From CALKXV01 sp965228905 (GTDB lineage: Bacteria; Pseudomonadota; Alphaproteobacteria; Rhodobacterales; Rhodobacteraceae), in NCBI GenBank assembly GCA_965228905.1, contig CBDDII010000003.1:1178001-1242000 (forward strand): 64,000 nt of DNA. Reading direction: 5' to 3'. The position numbers and the translations under genes are program-made. Under the pieces are notes generated by a model. It was not told the origin of the DNA and made no database searches. It worked only from the letters and a program-made list of their open reading frames with translations. The first letter of the stretch is position 1, and every line of letters starts with the position of its first letter. Positions 1 through 8,361 of the stretch are shown here, in pieces.

Positions 1-1
1 T

Positions 2-574
2 ATCCAACCGTTCAGCGCCGATGCCTCAGGCATGATGAAGCCCCACGACTTCAACGCCTTCACCGCCAGTGTCTTGCAACTACGCCCCGAAAGTGCCGGG
101 CGCATCCGATTGAAGTCGGCGCATATGCGTGACCATCCGGCGATCCATCCCAACTACCTGGCCACCCAGACCGATCAGGAAACAATTGTCGCGGGCATCC
201 GCATCGCTCGCCGCATTGCACGGCACGAACCCTTGGCGAGTGCGATCACCAGTGAGCATAGCCCGGGTGCGGGCATTTCCGATGATGACGACGAGGCCTT
301 GTTGAATTGGGCGCGCGATACAGCGACGACCATCTATCACCCAACGGGCACCTGCAAGATGGGACGCGACGACAAGGCCGTCGTTGACGAGCGTCTGCGC
401 GTGCGGGGTATCGAGGGGCTGCGCGTTGCCGATGCCTCGATCATGCCAAGGATCGTTTCAGGCAACACGAACGCGCCAGCGATCATGATCGGAGAAAAGG
501 CCAGCGATCTTGTTCTCGCCGATGCAAAAGGCGCGGCGGATCACAGGCCACAGAAAGAGGCCGTCGCAATGTGA
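2..574 (+). CDS. GMC-family flavin dehydrogenase, C-terminal part (cut by window edge)
   Basis: The reading frame is open from the left edge, so only the last ~190 residues of a protein normally ~530-550 long are present. They match the GMC oxidoreductase C-terminal domain: a YHPTGTCKMG segment with the catalytic His, and GNTNAPAIMIGEKASD with the Asn partner and FAD contact. GMC enzymes oxidise alcohols (choline, glucose, isethionate) with FAD. It lies 91 bp before a TRAP transporter on the same strand. Isethionate dehydrogenase IseJ belongs to this family and is paired with TRAP genes in some roseobacters. An IseJ-like role is therefore possible here, but choline dehydrogenase-like enzymes of other specificity cannot be excluded. 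Confidence 0.88.
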   Translation: MQPFSADASGMMKPHDFNAFTASVLQLRPESAGRIRLKSAHMRDHPAIHPNYLATQTDQETIVAGIRIARRIARHEPLASAITSEHSPGAGISDDDDEALLNWARDTATTIYHPTGTCKMGRDDKAVVDERLRVRGIEGLRVADASIMPRIVSGNTNAPAIMIGEKASDLVLADAKGAADHRPQKEAVAM

Positions 575-665
575 TGAACTCAGACAACAATAAAAACCCG
601 CCCACCATAGAGCCTTCGATGGAGGGAACAAACGAGAAGACCGAAGGCAAGATCAAGGGAGGAAC

Positions 666-1781
666 ATGATGTTCGATCTATCAAGACTGACCAAAGCCAC
701 GGCGGCAACTGCCGTGGGCGTGGCGATGATGGCCGGGGCCGCCTTCGCTGAAACGGTGATCCGCGTACAATCGGTTATTCCGTCGTCTGCGGACGAAGTG
801 GTGATGCTGCAATCCTTTGCCGATGACGTCGAAGCCCTGACGGGCGGAGAGGTCAAGTTCGAGATTCTGCCCGCAGGGGCGGTCGTCGGTGTTCAGGAAA
901 CACTGGATGCCGTGGATGCGGGACTTGTCGAAGGCGGTTTTGCCTGGACCCACTATTGGTCCGGCAAACATCCGGCGGCCATGTTGTTCGGCTCACCCGT
1001 GGCCGGGGCCGGCGTCGGCATGGACAACATCGCCTTCATGTCCTGGTTCCTGCACGCCGGTGGCCAGGAACTTTACGATCAGCTCTGGGACGAGATGGGT
1101 GTCAACGTCAAAGGCTTCATGCTGCAGCCTGTTGGCCCCGAGGCGCTTGGCTGGTTCAAGGAACCGATCGAGACGATGGCCGATTTCCGCAAGTACCGCT
1201 TCCGCACGCCTCCTGGCATTCCGGGGCAGACCTACAAGGACATCGGAGTCGCCTCGGTCGCCATGGGCGGCGGTGACATCCTGCCCGCACTGGAAAAGGG
1301 CACCATCGATGCCGCTGAATGGTGCTGTCCCAAGCCCGACAGTGTCTTCGGCTTCCAGAAAGTCCTGAAGCATTACTACCTGCAAGGCCTGCACCAGGTT
1401 GTCGTGAACGCCGACCTTTACATCAACAAGGACGTCTATGAAGGCCTGACCGAACAGCAGCAAAAGGCGATCCAGGTGGCCGCGAATGCCTCGCTCATGA
1501 ACTCCATGGGCTACCGTATTCATGAGAACGGCAAGGCTTTGGACAAGCTGATAAACGAAGACGGCGTGATCCTGCATGACACTCCGGCCGATTATTTCTC
1601 GGAGTACATGTCTGCGGCCTCGAAGGCGCTGGAAACAAATGCCGCCGAGAACGAGTTTTTTGCCAAGGTCTGGCAGTCGCAGAAGGATTTTGCCAAGACG
1701 GCCATCCCCTTCTGGGCAGGGGCGCAAGCCTCGAACGCCAGCCTAGGCAAGGCCTACGCGGACGAGCTTTTGGGCAAGTAA
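666..1781 (+). CDS. TRAP transporter substrate-binding protein (DctP family)
   Basis: A 371-residue periplasmic solute receptor with a signal peptide of about 28 residues ending in GAAFA. It has the DctP fold with the conserved central region around residues 165-215. The segment EWCCPKPDSVFGF resembles the TakP-like 2-oxoacid subgroup. The start ATG follows GGAGG at 658-662. It is followed by DctQ and DctM genes, making a complete TRAP importer. Its position beside hpsN/comDE suggests an organosulfonate such as DHPS or isethionate (HpsK or IseK role), but the ligand cannot be read from sequence. A hairpin separates it from dctQ. Confidence 0.9.
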   Translation: MMFDLSRLTKATAATAVGVAMMAGAAFAETVIRVQSVIPSSADEVVMLQSFADDVEALTGGEVKFEILPAGAVVGVQETLDAVDAGLVEGGFAWTHYWSGKHPAAMLFGSPVAGAGVGMDNIAFMSWFLHAGGQELYDQLWDEMGVNVKGFMLQPVGPEALGWFKEPIETMADFRKYRFRTPPGIPGQTYKDIGVASVAMGGGDILPALEKGTIDAAEWCCPKPDSVFGFQKVLKHYYLQGLHQVVVNADLYINKDVYEGLTEQQQKAIQVAANASLMNSMGYRIHENGKALDKLINEDGVILHDTPADYFSEYMSAASKALETNAAENEFFAKVWQSQKDFAKTAIPFWAGAQASNASLGKAYADELLGK

Positions 1782-1793
1782 ATGCAATCGGAT

Positions 1794-1816
1794 GGGCCGC
1801 AGGACGCTTGCGGCCC
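1794..1816 (+). promoter_or_regulatory. Hairpin between TRAP dctP and dctQ genes
   Basis: GGGCCGCA and TGCGGCCC form a perfect 8-bp stem with a 7-nt loop just after the dctP stop codon. A pyrimidine-rich stretch (TCCTTCTTCC) follows rather than a pure T run. Such a structure could partially terminate transcription or protect the upstream mRNA, giving more binding protein than membrane subunits. The function is inferred. Confidence 0.5.
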
Positions 1817-1830
1817 TCCTTCTTCCTGCC

Positions 1831-1880
1831 GAAAATACCTCGGGGGAATTGGCCGTCAGACCAAGGGGCAGAGCCCCCAA
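1831..1880. repeat. GC-rich intergenic repeat-like segment
   Basis: The dctP-dctQ gap contains AAAATACCTCGGGGG followed 15 bases later by the small hairpin GGGGC-AGA-GCCCC and an A run. From memory, similar 'AATACC...GGGGGC..GCCCC' segments recur between genes in Rhodobacterales, so this may be a dispersed element. No second full copy was found in this window. Confidence 0.3.
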
Positions 1881-1926
1881 AAAAGACAGCGCGCCGCAAC
1901 GGGCAATCACATCGGGGAGGGATGGG

Positions 1927-2541
1927 GTGAGCGACGACATGGACGACATCAACCTCGACGCCGGCGACGAAATGCTGGCCGAGGCGCGGGGCGGGCCGGA
2001 TCAGCCTTTGCCCGACGACATGCACCCTCTGGCGCGAAAAACCGTCTGGTTTCTTGACTGGTTTTCGGAATGGCAGGGCCGGATCGTTTGTCTGATGGTG
2101 CTGCCGATCATCGTCGGCATGGTCTACGAAGTGATCGCGCGGAAGTTCTTTCTTGCGCCCACGCTTTGGGCCTTTGACATCTCGCGAATGTTTTACGGTA
2201 TGTCCTTCATGCTGGGGGCGGCCTACGCGCTGATGCGCGGCTTGCACATCCGGGCGGACTTCCTTTACCGGGGCTTTTCTATCCGGACACAGGGCCGGGT
2301 CGATTTGATCCTCTACGTCACGCTCTTCATGCCTGGCATGATCTTTTTCCTCTGGGCGGGCTATGGTTTCGCCGAAAAGAGTTTCTTTCAGAACGAAACC
2401 GCAGGTGACAGCACCTGGGCCCCGATCGTCTGGCCGGTGAAGATCGCGCTGACGGTCGGCGTTCTTTTCTTGGTCCTGCAAGGCGTCTCGGAAATCTGTA
2501 AATCGTGGTACGCCGCGACCCGTGGAAGGTGGCCGCGCTGA
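1927..2541 (+). CDS. TRAP transporter small permease (DctQ family)
   Basis: 204 residues from a GTG start that has GGGAGG seven to twelve bases upstream. An upstream ATG at 1792 would run through the intergenic hairpin and add a low-complexity tail, so it was rejected. After an acidic 35-residue N-terminal tail there are four hydrophobic helices, typical of DctQ. The stop codon overlaps the start of the large permease by one base (TGATG), implying translational coupling. It forms the membrane complex with DctM that moves the periplasmic receptor's ligand using the Na+ gradient. Confidence 0.88.
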   Translation: MSDDMDDINLDAGDEMLAEARGGPDQPLPDDMHPLARKTVWFLDWFSEWQGRIVCLMVLPIIVGMVYEVIARKFFLAPTLWAFDISRMFYGMSFMLGAAYALMRGLHIRADFLYRGFSIRTQGRVDLILYVTLFMPGMIFFLWAGYGFAEKSFFQNETAGDSTWAPIVWPVKIALTVGVLFLVLQGVSEICKSWYAATRGRWPR

Positions 2542-3872
2542 TGGAATTCTCAAACGAAATCATCGGCTTTTTGATGATCGGAGCCATGCTGTTCGCGATC
2601 TTCGTGGGCTTTCCGATCTCTTTCACCTTGATCTTCCTTGGCATCGTCTTCGGAGCCTGGGGCATGGGGATCAAACTGACCATCTTCCTGATGACGCTCC
2701 AGTTCTACGGCTCGATGATGGAACAGACCCTCGCGGCTGTCCCGTTGTTCGTCTTCATGGGGTTCATGATGGAGCAGGCCGGGTTGATGGAGCGATTATT
2801 CGCGGCCGTGCAACTGATGCTGGCGCGGATGAAGGGATCGCTTTTCGTTGCCGTTCTCTTTGTCAGCGTGGTCTTCGGGGCCGCAACCGGTATCGTCGGA
2901 GCTTCTGTCACCATCCTTGGAATCATGGCGGCCACCACGATGAACCGGTCGGGCTATGATGTGCGGCTGGCAAGCGGAACGATCACGGCGGGCGGCACGC
3001 TTGGCATCCTGATCCCGCCCTCGATCATGCTGGTCGTCATGGGGCCAGTGCTGGAAATCCCGGTGACCGATCTATTCGCCGCGGCCATCTTTCCCGGAAT
3101 CATGATGGCGGTGCTTTACTTGATCTATTCCGTGGGTCGCTGCTGGATCAATCCAGAGCTTGGCCCGCCGCTTTCCGAAGAAGACATCAACGCTAACGAA
3201 AAGGACGTGTTGCGCGAATTCTTCCTTGGCCTTGTACCGCCAACGATCCTGATCGCCTTTGCCCTCGGTTCGATCCTGTCCGGCTGGGCAACACCGACCG
3301 AAGGGGCGGGCATGGGGGCGTTCGGCTCGGTCATCCTGACCTTGCTCTACCGCAAGTTCTCAGTTTCTTCGACTTACACTGCGCTTAAGAAGACGCTCGA
3401 AATCTCGGTCCTGATCCTGTTCCTTGTCGCCGCGTCAAATTTCTTCGGCGCGGTCTTTTCGCGTCTTGGCACCCCGACGATGATCACCGAACTCTTGTTG
3501 TCGATGGACCTTTCGGCCAGCATGATCATCATTCTGATTCTCGCCCTGGTCTTCATCCTGGGCTGGCCCTTGGAATGGGTGCCGATTGTCCTGATCATCC
3601 TGCCGATCCTTGCACCCGTGCTGATCGAGCTTCAGGTCGACATGCTTTGGTTCGCGATCCTGGTGGCGGTCTGTCTGCAAACGGCATGGCTGTCCCCGCC
3701 GGTGGCCTTATCGGCCTACTTCCTGAAAGGGGTGGTGCCGTCCTGGGATCTGAAGGACATCTACCTCGGCATGATGCAATTCATGGTAATCCAGATATTC
3801 GGCCTGGCGCTGGTGTTCCTGTTCCCGGCCATCGCGACGTGGTTGCCGAATTACCTGTACGGCGGCGGATAA
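2541..3872 (+). CDS. TRAP transporter large permease (DctM family)
   Basis: 443 residues starting at the ATG that overlaps the dctQ stop. It is a polytopic protein with about 12 hydrophobic segments and the family signature GTLGILIPPSIMLVV near residues 153-167. The C-terminal half repeats the fold, with WLSPPVALSAYFLKG near the end. DctM is the transporting subunit of TRAP systems. This gene closes the rightward operon and converges on comE, with only 22 bases between stop codons. Substrate is inferred from the neighbours to be an organosulfonate. Confidence 0.92.
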   Translation: MEFSNEIIGFLMIGAMLFAIFVGFPISFTLIFLGIVFGAWGMGIKLTIFLMTLQFYGSMMEQTLAAVPLFVFMGFMMEQAGLMERLFAAVQLMLARMKGSLFVAVLFVSVVFGAATGIVGASVTILGIMAATTMNRSGYDVRLASGTITAGGTLGILIPPSIMLVVMGPVLEIPVTDLFAAAIFPGIMMAVLYLIYSVGRCWINPELGPPLSEEDINANEKDVLREFFLGLVPPTILIAFALGSILSGWATPTEGAGMGAFGSVILTLLYRKFSVSSTYTALKKTLEISVLILFLVAASNFFGAVFSRLGTPTMITELLLSMDLSASMIIILILALVFILGWPLEWVPIVLIILPILAPVLIELQVDMLWFAILVAVCLQTAWLSPPVALSAYFLKGVVPSWDLKDIYLGMMQFMVIQIFGLALVFLFPAIATWLPNYLYGGG

Positions 3873-3894
3873 CGAGAAGGGCAGCGCCTCGAAG

Positions 3895-4449
3895 TCAGCC
3901 CTTCACCGCCCCCATGAACCTGTCACGGATGGTGACGGGGTCCATCGTGATGACGGGCATCTTGGCGTTGCCGCTTTCGCATTTGCAGACAATGACGGTG
4001 CATTCGCCCGCGGCCAAAGCCTCTTCCAGAACCGCGCCGGTCTCTTCCGCCCGACACTCGATCACCCGGTCACAGCCTGCCGCCTTGGCGATGCCGGCCA
4101 GCGATGTTTTCAGGCCCGCATAGGTCGGCTGGTCCCCGGTCGAGCCGTAAGAGCCGTTGTCGATAATGAGCAGAATGTAATTCGCCGCAGGGTTATTCCC
4201 GATGGTCGGCAACGTGCCGAGGTTGGTCAGGACCGAGCCGTCGCCGTCGATCACGATCACCGGTTTCTTTTGCGCATGGGCCAGCCCCAACCCGATGGAG
4301 GATGCCAGCCCCATGGTGCCCAGCATGTAGAAATTCGTCGGCTGGTCGTCGATGGCGTGCAGCTCCTGAGAAGGAATGCCGATGTTGCAGACGACAAGCT
4401 GGTCGCGAAGGATCGGGGCGATGTCTTTCAGGATTTCGGAACGGATCAT
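3895..4449 (-). CDS. comE: Sulfopyruvate decarboxylase, beta subunit
   Basis: 184 residues resembling the C-terminal, thiamine-diphosphate-binding half of ThDP decarboxylases. The ThDP motif runs from GDGS (69-72) to DNGSYGSTG (97-105). Together with ComD it converts sulfopyruvate to sulfoacetaldehyde and CO2. The ATG start overlaps the comD stop (ATGA), the usual arrangement for a two-subunit enzyme. A longer frame starting further upstream lies wholly inside comD and was rejected. Phosphonopyruvate decarboxylase is a related alternative, but that enzyme is normally a single chain, and the hpsN neighbour favours sulfonates. Confidence 0.88.
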   Translation of the reverse strand: MIRSEILKDIAPILRDQLVVCNIGIPSQELHAIDDQPTNFYMLGTMGLASSIGLGLAHAQKKPVIVIDGDGSVLTNLGTLPTIGNNPAANYILLIIDNGSYGSTGDQPTYAGLKTSLAGIAKAAGCDRVIECRAEETGAVLEEALAAGECTVIVCKCESGNAKMPVITMDPVTIRDRFMGAVKG

Positions 4450-4952
4450 TGGTCGCCGTAGCCTCCCCAGAAGTTGGCGTCGGTCAGGATCGCGACGGGC
4501 TTGTTGCACATGAAGGTGTATTTCAGGATCTCGGGCAGTTCATCGGCATCGGCCTGTTTGTGAAAGTGATAGGTCGGGATGTTCAACTGGGCGAGCAACG
4601 CCTTGGTGTGAACCGCCATTTCCACCTGGCAGGCGACGGGTTCGCGCAACTCGCCCCGATAGGAAATCAGCATCGGCAGCGGCATCCGGTAGTATTGGAT
4701 CAGCGTGGCAAGGGTATTGATCGTCACCCCGATGGCAGTGTTCTGCATGATGATCGCCGAGCGCTTGCCGCCCATCCAGGCCCCCGCGCAAATCCCCATG
4801 CCTTCGTCTTCCTTGTTGGCGGGGATGTGGTGAATGTCGGGGTGCTTGTCGACTTCCTCGATCACGCCTGCGAGTTGTTTGCAGGGCACCGTCGTCACAA
4901 GGCCGATCCCGGCCGCGACAAGATCCTGCGTTATCTTTGCGTCAATGGTCAC
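4446..4952 (-). CDS. comD: Sulfopyruvate decarboxylase, alpha subunit
   Basis: 168 residues matching the N-terminal pyrimidine-binding domain of ThDP decarboxylases. The conserved VTTVPCKQL and ANKEDEGMGICAGAWM segments appear in the first 60 residues, including the Glu that activates thiamine diphosphate. It pairs with ComE. The start overlaps the stop of the upstream zinc dehydrogenase by four bases, so the run dehydrogenase-comD-comE is tightly coupled. Sulfoacetaldehyde from this reaction would normally go to sulfoacetaldehyde acetyltransferase (Xsc), which is not in the window. Confidence 0.88.
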   Translation of the reverse strand: MTIDAKITQDLVAAGIGLVTTVPCKQLAGVIEEVDKHPDIHHIPANKEDEGMGICAGAWMGGKRSAIIMQNTAIGVTINTLATLIQYYRMPLPMLISYRGELREPVACQVEMAVHTKALLAQLNIPTYHFHKQADADELPEILKYTFMCNKPVAILTDANFWGGYGDQ

Positions 4953-5935
4953 GTTGGCGCTCCCCCTGGGTATAGAATGATCTTCGGCGCATCGACGCGC
5001 CCTGCACGAATGTCGGTAAAGGCCGCTGCACCATCTGCCAAGGCGCGCGGTTCGGTCCAGTCAAGTCCGCCAAGACGGCCATCAAAGATCGCCTCGGTCG
5101 TGTCGCGGAAATCTTGCGCCGTGTAGGTATAAGTGCCGATGAAGGTGATCTCCTGCAAGGTCATGCGGCGAGTGTCCAGCCCGCCCGCCGCCTCGCCCAA
5201 TCCGATATGCAGGATCACGCCACCCGGTCGAACGTGCTTGGTGGAGGCGGCGCGGGTGGCGGCAAAGCCGACGCCGTCGATCACCAGGTCAAATGCGTCG
5301 TTACCCAAGTCTTCCGGGGCCAAAGCGTCGAACCCTTCCGCCAGAAGGACGCGGCGTCGCCCGAAATGCGGCTCGATAATGCGGATACCCGTTGCGCCTT
5401 GCGCACGTGCGGCAAGGGCCGCGCCAAGCCCGATGGCTCCTCCACCGATGACCAGCGTTCTATCGGCACCGCCCAGGGTCTGAAGCCCAAGGCGTACCGC
5501 GTGCCATCCGCAGGCCAGAGGTTCCGCAAGTGCTGCCTTTTCGGGCGGCACGCCCTTGGGCACCGTCACCAGATTGGCCTCGGGCATCGCCAGCAACTCG
5601 GCAAAAGCGCCCTCGCGCGGGGGCATCGAGATGATCTGGCGGTCTGGGCAAAGATTATCACTCCCCGCGCGGCAGGCTGCACAGGTGCCGCATGTAACCA
5701 GCGGGTTGATCGTAACCCGCTCGCCACTCTTCGGCCCCGCCACAACGATCCCCGAAGCCTCGTGGCCCAGGATCAGCGGGGCAGGGCGGCGTTCGTCGTG
5801 GCCGAGAAAGGCGTGCATGTCCGAGCCACATATACCCACGGCCTCGATCTTGATGAGCGATTGGTCACTCGCGACAGGTTCCGGCACGTCGCGATAGTCG
5901 AGTGTTTCGGGGCCGGTGTAGACAAGTGCCTTCAA
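4949..5935 (-). CDS. Zinc-dependent medium-chain alcohol dehydrogenase
   Basis: 328 residues of the MDR family. Visible are catalytic Cys36 (GICGSD), GHE at 57-59, four structural-zinc cysteines (82, 85, 88, 96) and the nucleotide-binding GGGAIGLG. It sits between hpsN (15-base gap) and comD (4-base overlap) in one operon. In DHPS degraders two dehydrogenases (HpsO, HpsP) interconvert DHPS enantiomers through the 2-keto compound. This protein could do that, or could oxidise sulfolactate to sulfopyruvate, the step missing from the cluster. The exact substrate is not readable from sequence. Confidence 0.85.
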   Translation of the reverse strand: MKALVYTGPETLDYRDVPEPVASDQSLIKIEAVGICGSDMHAFLGHDERRPAPLILGHEASGIVVAGPKSGERVTINPLVTCGTCAACRAGSDNLCPDRQIISMPPREGAFAELLAMPEANLVTVPKGVPPEKAALAEPLACGWHAVRLGLQTLGGADRTLVIGGGAIGLGAALAARAQGATGIRIIEPHFGRRRVLLAEGFDALAPEDLGNDAFDLVIDGVGFAATRAASTKHVRPGGVILHIGLGEAAGGLDTRRMTLQEITFIGTYTYTAQDFRDTTEAIFDGRLGGLDWTEPRALADGAAAFTDIRAGRVDAPKIILYPGGAPT

Positions 5936-5950
5936 GAGACCGGACCTCGC

Positions 5951-7258
5951 CTAACCATCGGCGCTAAGATCAAAATTCACGCCGGGGAAATATTTTGCCA
6001 ATCGAATATCCGCCGTCCGCGCGTGCCCTTCCATCCCCTCAAGTCGGGAAATCCGCGCGGTCGCTTCCGCGATCGGGCGCGCGCCTTCGCGGGTGGCCCG
6101 CTGCCAGGTGACGATCTTCATGAATTTATGCACAGAAAGACCGCCCGAATAGGACGCCGCGCCGCTGGTCGGCAGAACGTGGTTCGTCCCCGATGCCTTG
6201 TCTCCGAACGCAACGGTGGTCTCTTCGCCAAGGAAAAGCGAGCCGTAGCACCGCAAGCGCCCCAGCCACCAGTCCTCGTCCGCCGCCTGAACCGTCAGAT
6301 GCTCGGGCGCATAGTCGTCCGACGTGGCCGCCATCTCTTCGCGGTTGTCACACAGGATCACTTCGGCGTAATCGCGCCATGCGGCGCGGGCGTTGTCCCG
6401 GTTCACCTCTGGCAGGTCGTCGATCAGGTCTGGCACAAGTTGCATCACGCGCTCCGCCAGGGGGCGGTCATCGGTGACAAGCCAGACGGGCGAGTTGTAG
6501 CCGTGTTCTGCCTGACCGACCAGGTCTGCCGCCACGACCCCCGCATCGGCGATCTTGTCGGCAAGGATCAACGAGTCGGTCGGACCGGCAAACATGTCGA
6601 TCCCGACCCGGCCAAAGAGAATGCGCTTTGCCTCGGCCACGAATTGGTTTCCGGGGCCGACCAGGATGTTCGCCTTTGGTAGTCCAAACAACCCGAAGGT
6701 CATCGCCGCCACGCCTTGCACGCCGCCCATGGCCAGAATGGTGTCGGCACCGCAAAGGTCTGCGGCATAGACAATGGCCGGGGCGATGCCGATGTCCGGA
6801 CGTGGCGGTGAGCAGGCCACGATGTGGTTGCAGCCCGCAACCTTCGCCGTTGTGACCGTCATGATTGCGCTTGCCACATGACTATATCGCCCGCCCGGCA
6901 CATAGCATCCCGCGCCACTGATCGGGATGGCCTTCTGGCCCAGGATCAGCCCCGGCGAAACCTCCAACTCGACATCCGTCAGAGTGCTTTTCTGGATTTC
7001 CGCAAAGCGCCGGACATTGTCATGGGCAAACCTGATGTCGTCCTTCAGGCGGTCCGGAACCTGTTCCGCTGCGGTTTCGATATCGTCACGGGTCAAGATG
7101 ACATTGCCGTCGTAGCCGTCGAACCTTGCGGCATACTCAAGGGCAGCCTTGTCGCGGCCGGCCTCAATGTCATCAAGAATGGATTGCACGGTTTCGCGCA
7201 CATCGGCAGCGTCCGAAGTGGATGTTTTCGATGCCTTTTTCAGATATTTGCGCGCCAT
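5951..7258 (-). CDS. hpsN: Sulfopropanediol 3-dehydrogenase (histidinol dehydrogenase-like)
   Basis: 435 residues of the histidinol dehydrogenase fold. Zinc-site and catalytic motifs are present: GQAEHG, YAPEHLTVQ (Glu-His pair), GDKASGTNH and the late EGHARTAD. HpsN oxidises (R)-DHPS in two NAD+-dependent steps to (R)-sulfolactate. The context (TRAP importer, comDE, dehydrogenases, no his genes) supports HpsN over HisD. The start at 7258 is preceded by AGGGGAT; an upstream in-frame start six codons earlier lacks a ribosome site. It is first in the leftward operon and lies directly behind the two LacI-type operators. Confidence 0.85.
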   Translation of the reverse strand: MARKYLKKASKTSTSDAADVRETVQSILDDIEAGRDKAALEYAARFDGYDGNVILTRDDIETAAEQVPDRLKDDIRFAHDNVRRFAEIQKSTLTDVELEVSPGLILGQKAIPISGAGCYVPGGRYSHVASAIMTVTTAKVAGCNHIVACSPPRPDIGIAPAIVYAADLCGADTILAMGGVQGVAAMTFGLFGLPKANILVGPGNQFVAEAKRILFGRVGIDMFAGPTDSLILADKIADAGVVAADLVGQAEHGYNSPVWLVTDDRPLAERVMQLVPDLIDDLPEVNRDNARAAWRDYAEVILCDNREEMAATSDDYAPEHLTVQAADEDWWLGRLRCYGSLFLGEETTVAFGDKASGTNHVLPTSGAASYSGGLSVHKFMKIVTWQRATREGARPIAEATARISRLEGMEGHARTADIRLAKYFPGVNFDLSADG

Positions 7259-7282
7259 CGTGATCCCCTGCTTCAAATAACG

Positions 7283-7296
7283 TGTAAGCGCTTACA
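7283..7296. promoter_or_regulatory. LacI-family operator O1 (hpsN side)
   Basis: TGTAAGCGCTTACA is a perfect 14-bp palindrome with the central CG typical of LacI/PurR-family operators. It lies 25 bp upstream of the hpsN start. Its centre is 22 bp (two helical turns) from the second site. It overlaps the likely -10 region of the leftward promoter. Confidence 0.85.
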
Positions 7297-7304
7297 TTGC
7301 TATT

Positions 7305-7318
7305 TGCAAGCGCTTACA
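7305..7318. promoter_or_regulatory. LacI-family operator O2 (regulator side)
   Basis: TGCAAGCGCTTACA differs from O1 by one base. It sits 26 bp before the LacI-gene start and overlaps a possible rightward promoter (TTACAT at 7292-7297, 17-bp spacer, TACATT at 7315-7320). One regulator bound to both sites would control both the hps operon and itself. Confidence 0.82.
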
Positions 7319-7343
7319 TTAGCCTGCTCCCAAGGAGAGGAAA

Positions 7344-8351
7344 GTGACCCAAAGCCCGACACTCGAAGATGTGGCCGCCCGCGCAGGTGTGTCGACGGCA
7401 ACCGTCTCGCGGTGCCTGAACGCGCCGGACAAGGTCATCGAAGAGACCCGCTTGCGGGTCATGGCAGCCGTGCGGGAACTGGGGTACGCGCCGAATTTCT
7501 CGGCGCGCGCCTTGGCGGCGAAGCGGACACAGACCGTGGGAGCGATCATTCCGACGATGGAGAATGCGATCTTTGCCCAAGGGATCCAGGCGTTTCAGGA
7601 ACGATTGGCGAAGTCCGGTTTCATGCTCCTGGTGGCAAGTTCGTCCTATGATCTCAAGGTCGAGGCCGAACAGATTCGCACACTCGTGGCACGTGGTGCG
7701 GACGGGTTGCTGCTGATCGGTCATGATCGGGACAAGGAAACCTACGATTTCCTGGCTGCCCGGAAAGTCCCGACGCTGGTTGCCTGGGCATATGATGCCC
7801 GGCGACCCTCCATCGGTTTTGACAACAGCGCAGCGATGCGGGCACTCGCTGAAGAGGCCATCGCCCTTGGGCATCGAAAGATCGGTATCATTTCGGCAGT
7901 GCAGTCAGGAAACGACCGCGCCCGCGAGCGGGTCGAGGGCATTCGGCAGGCCGCGGCGGCGGCTGGGCTTGATCCGGAAGCAATCCCGGTTGTCGAAACT
8001 CCCTATGGTATCGACAGTGCCGCCGATGCCTTTGATCGTTTGATGGGAATGGTGGAGCCAACGCTTGTGATCTGTGGCAACGATATTCTGGCGGTCGGGG
8101 CGATGCAGCGTGCGCGCGATTGGCGAATGTCGGTCCCGAAGGACGTGTCGATCACGGGGTTCGACGACATTGAACTTGCCAGATTGGTGACGCCCAGGTT
8201 GACCACCGTGCATGTGCCGCACCGCAAGATGGGCGAAGCCGCCGCTGATGCGCTGGTTGCCATGTGCGAAGGGAGTTGGAACGGCGAAAGCCTTTGCCTG
8301 GCGACCGAAATCCGGGCTGGTGAAACGCTGGCAGCACCGAAGGGTGATTAG
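7344..8351 (+). CDS. LacI-family transcriptional regulator
   Basis: 335 residues from a GTG start with AGGAGAGG immediately upstream. The N-terminal helix-turn-helix (VAARAGVSTATVSRCLN, about residues 10-26) and hinge helix ending in ALAAKRT are classic LacI features. They are followed by a periplasmic-binding-like sensor domain. It is divergent from hpsN, and two matching palindromic operators fill the gap, so it most likely represses the sulfonate operon and autoregulates. The effector is unknown; a pathway sulfonate is the obvious candidate. It converges on the SDR gene with a 10-base gap. Confidence 0.92.
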   Translation: MTQSPTLEDVAARAGVSTATVSRCLNAPDKVIEETRLRVMAAVRELGYAPNFSARALAAKRTQTVGAIIPTMENAIFAQGIQAFQERLAKSGFMLLVASSSYDLKVEAEQIRTLVARGADGLLLIGHDRDKETYDFLAARKVPTLVAWAYDARRPSIGFDNSAAMRALAEEAIALGHRKIGIISAVQSGNDRARERVEGIRQAAAAAGLDPEAIPVVETPYGIDSAADAFDRLMGMVEPTLVICGNDILAVGAMQRARDWRMSVPKDVSITGFDDIELARLVTPRLTTVHVPHRKMGEAAADALVAMCEGSWNGESLCLATEIRAGETLAAPKGD

Positions 8352-8361
8352 GGCGTCCGGG

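Noticed and set aside
1865..1880. Intrinsic terminator GGGGC-AGA-GCCCC with A run
   Set aside because: The stem is only 5 bp and the homopolymer is on the wrong side for a terminator of either strand.
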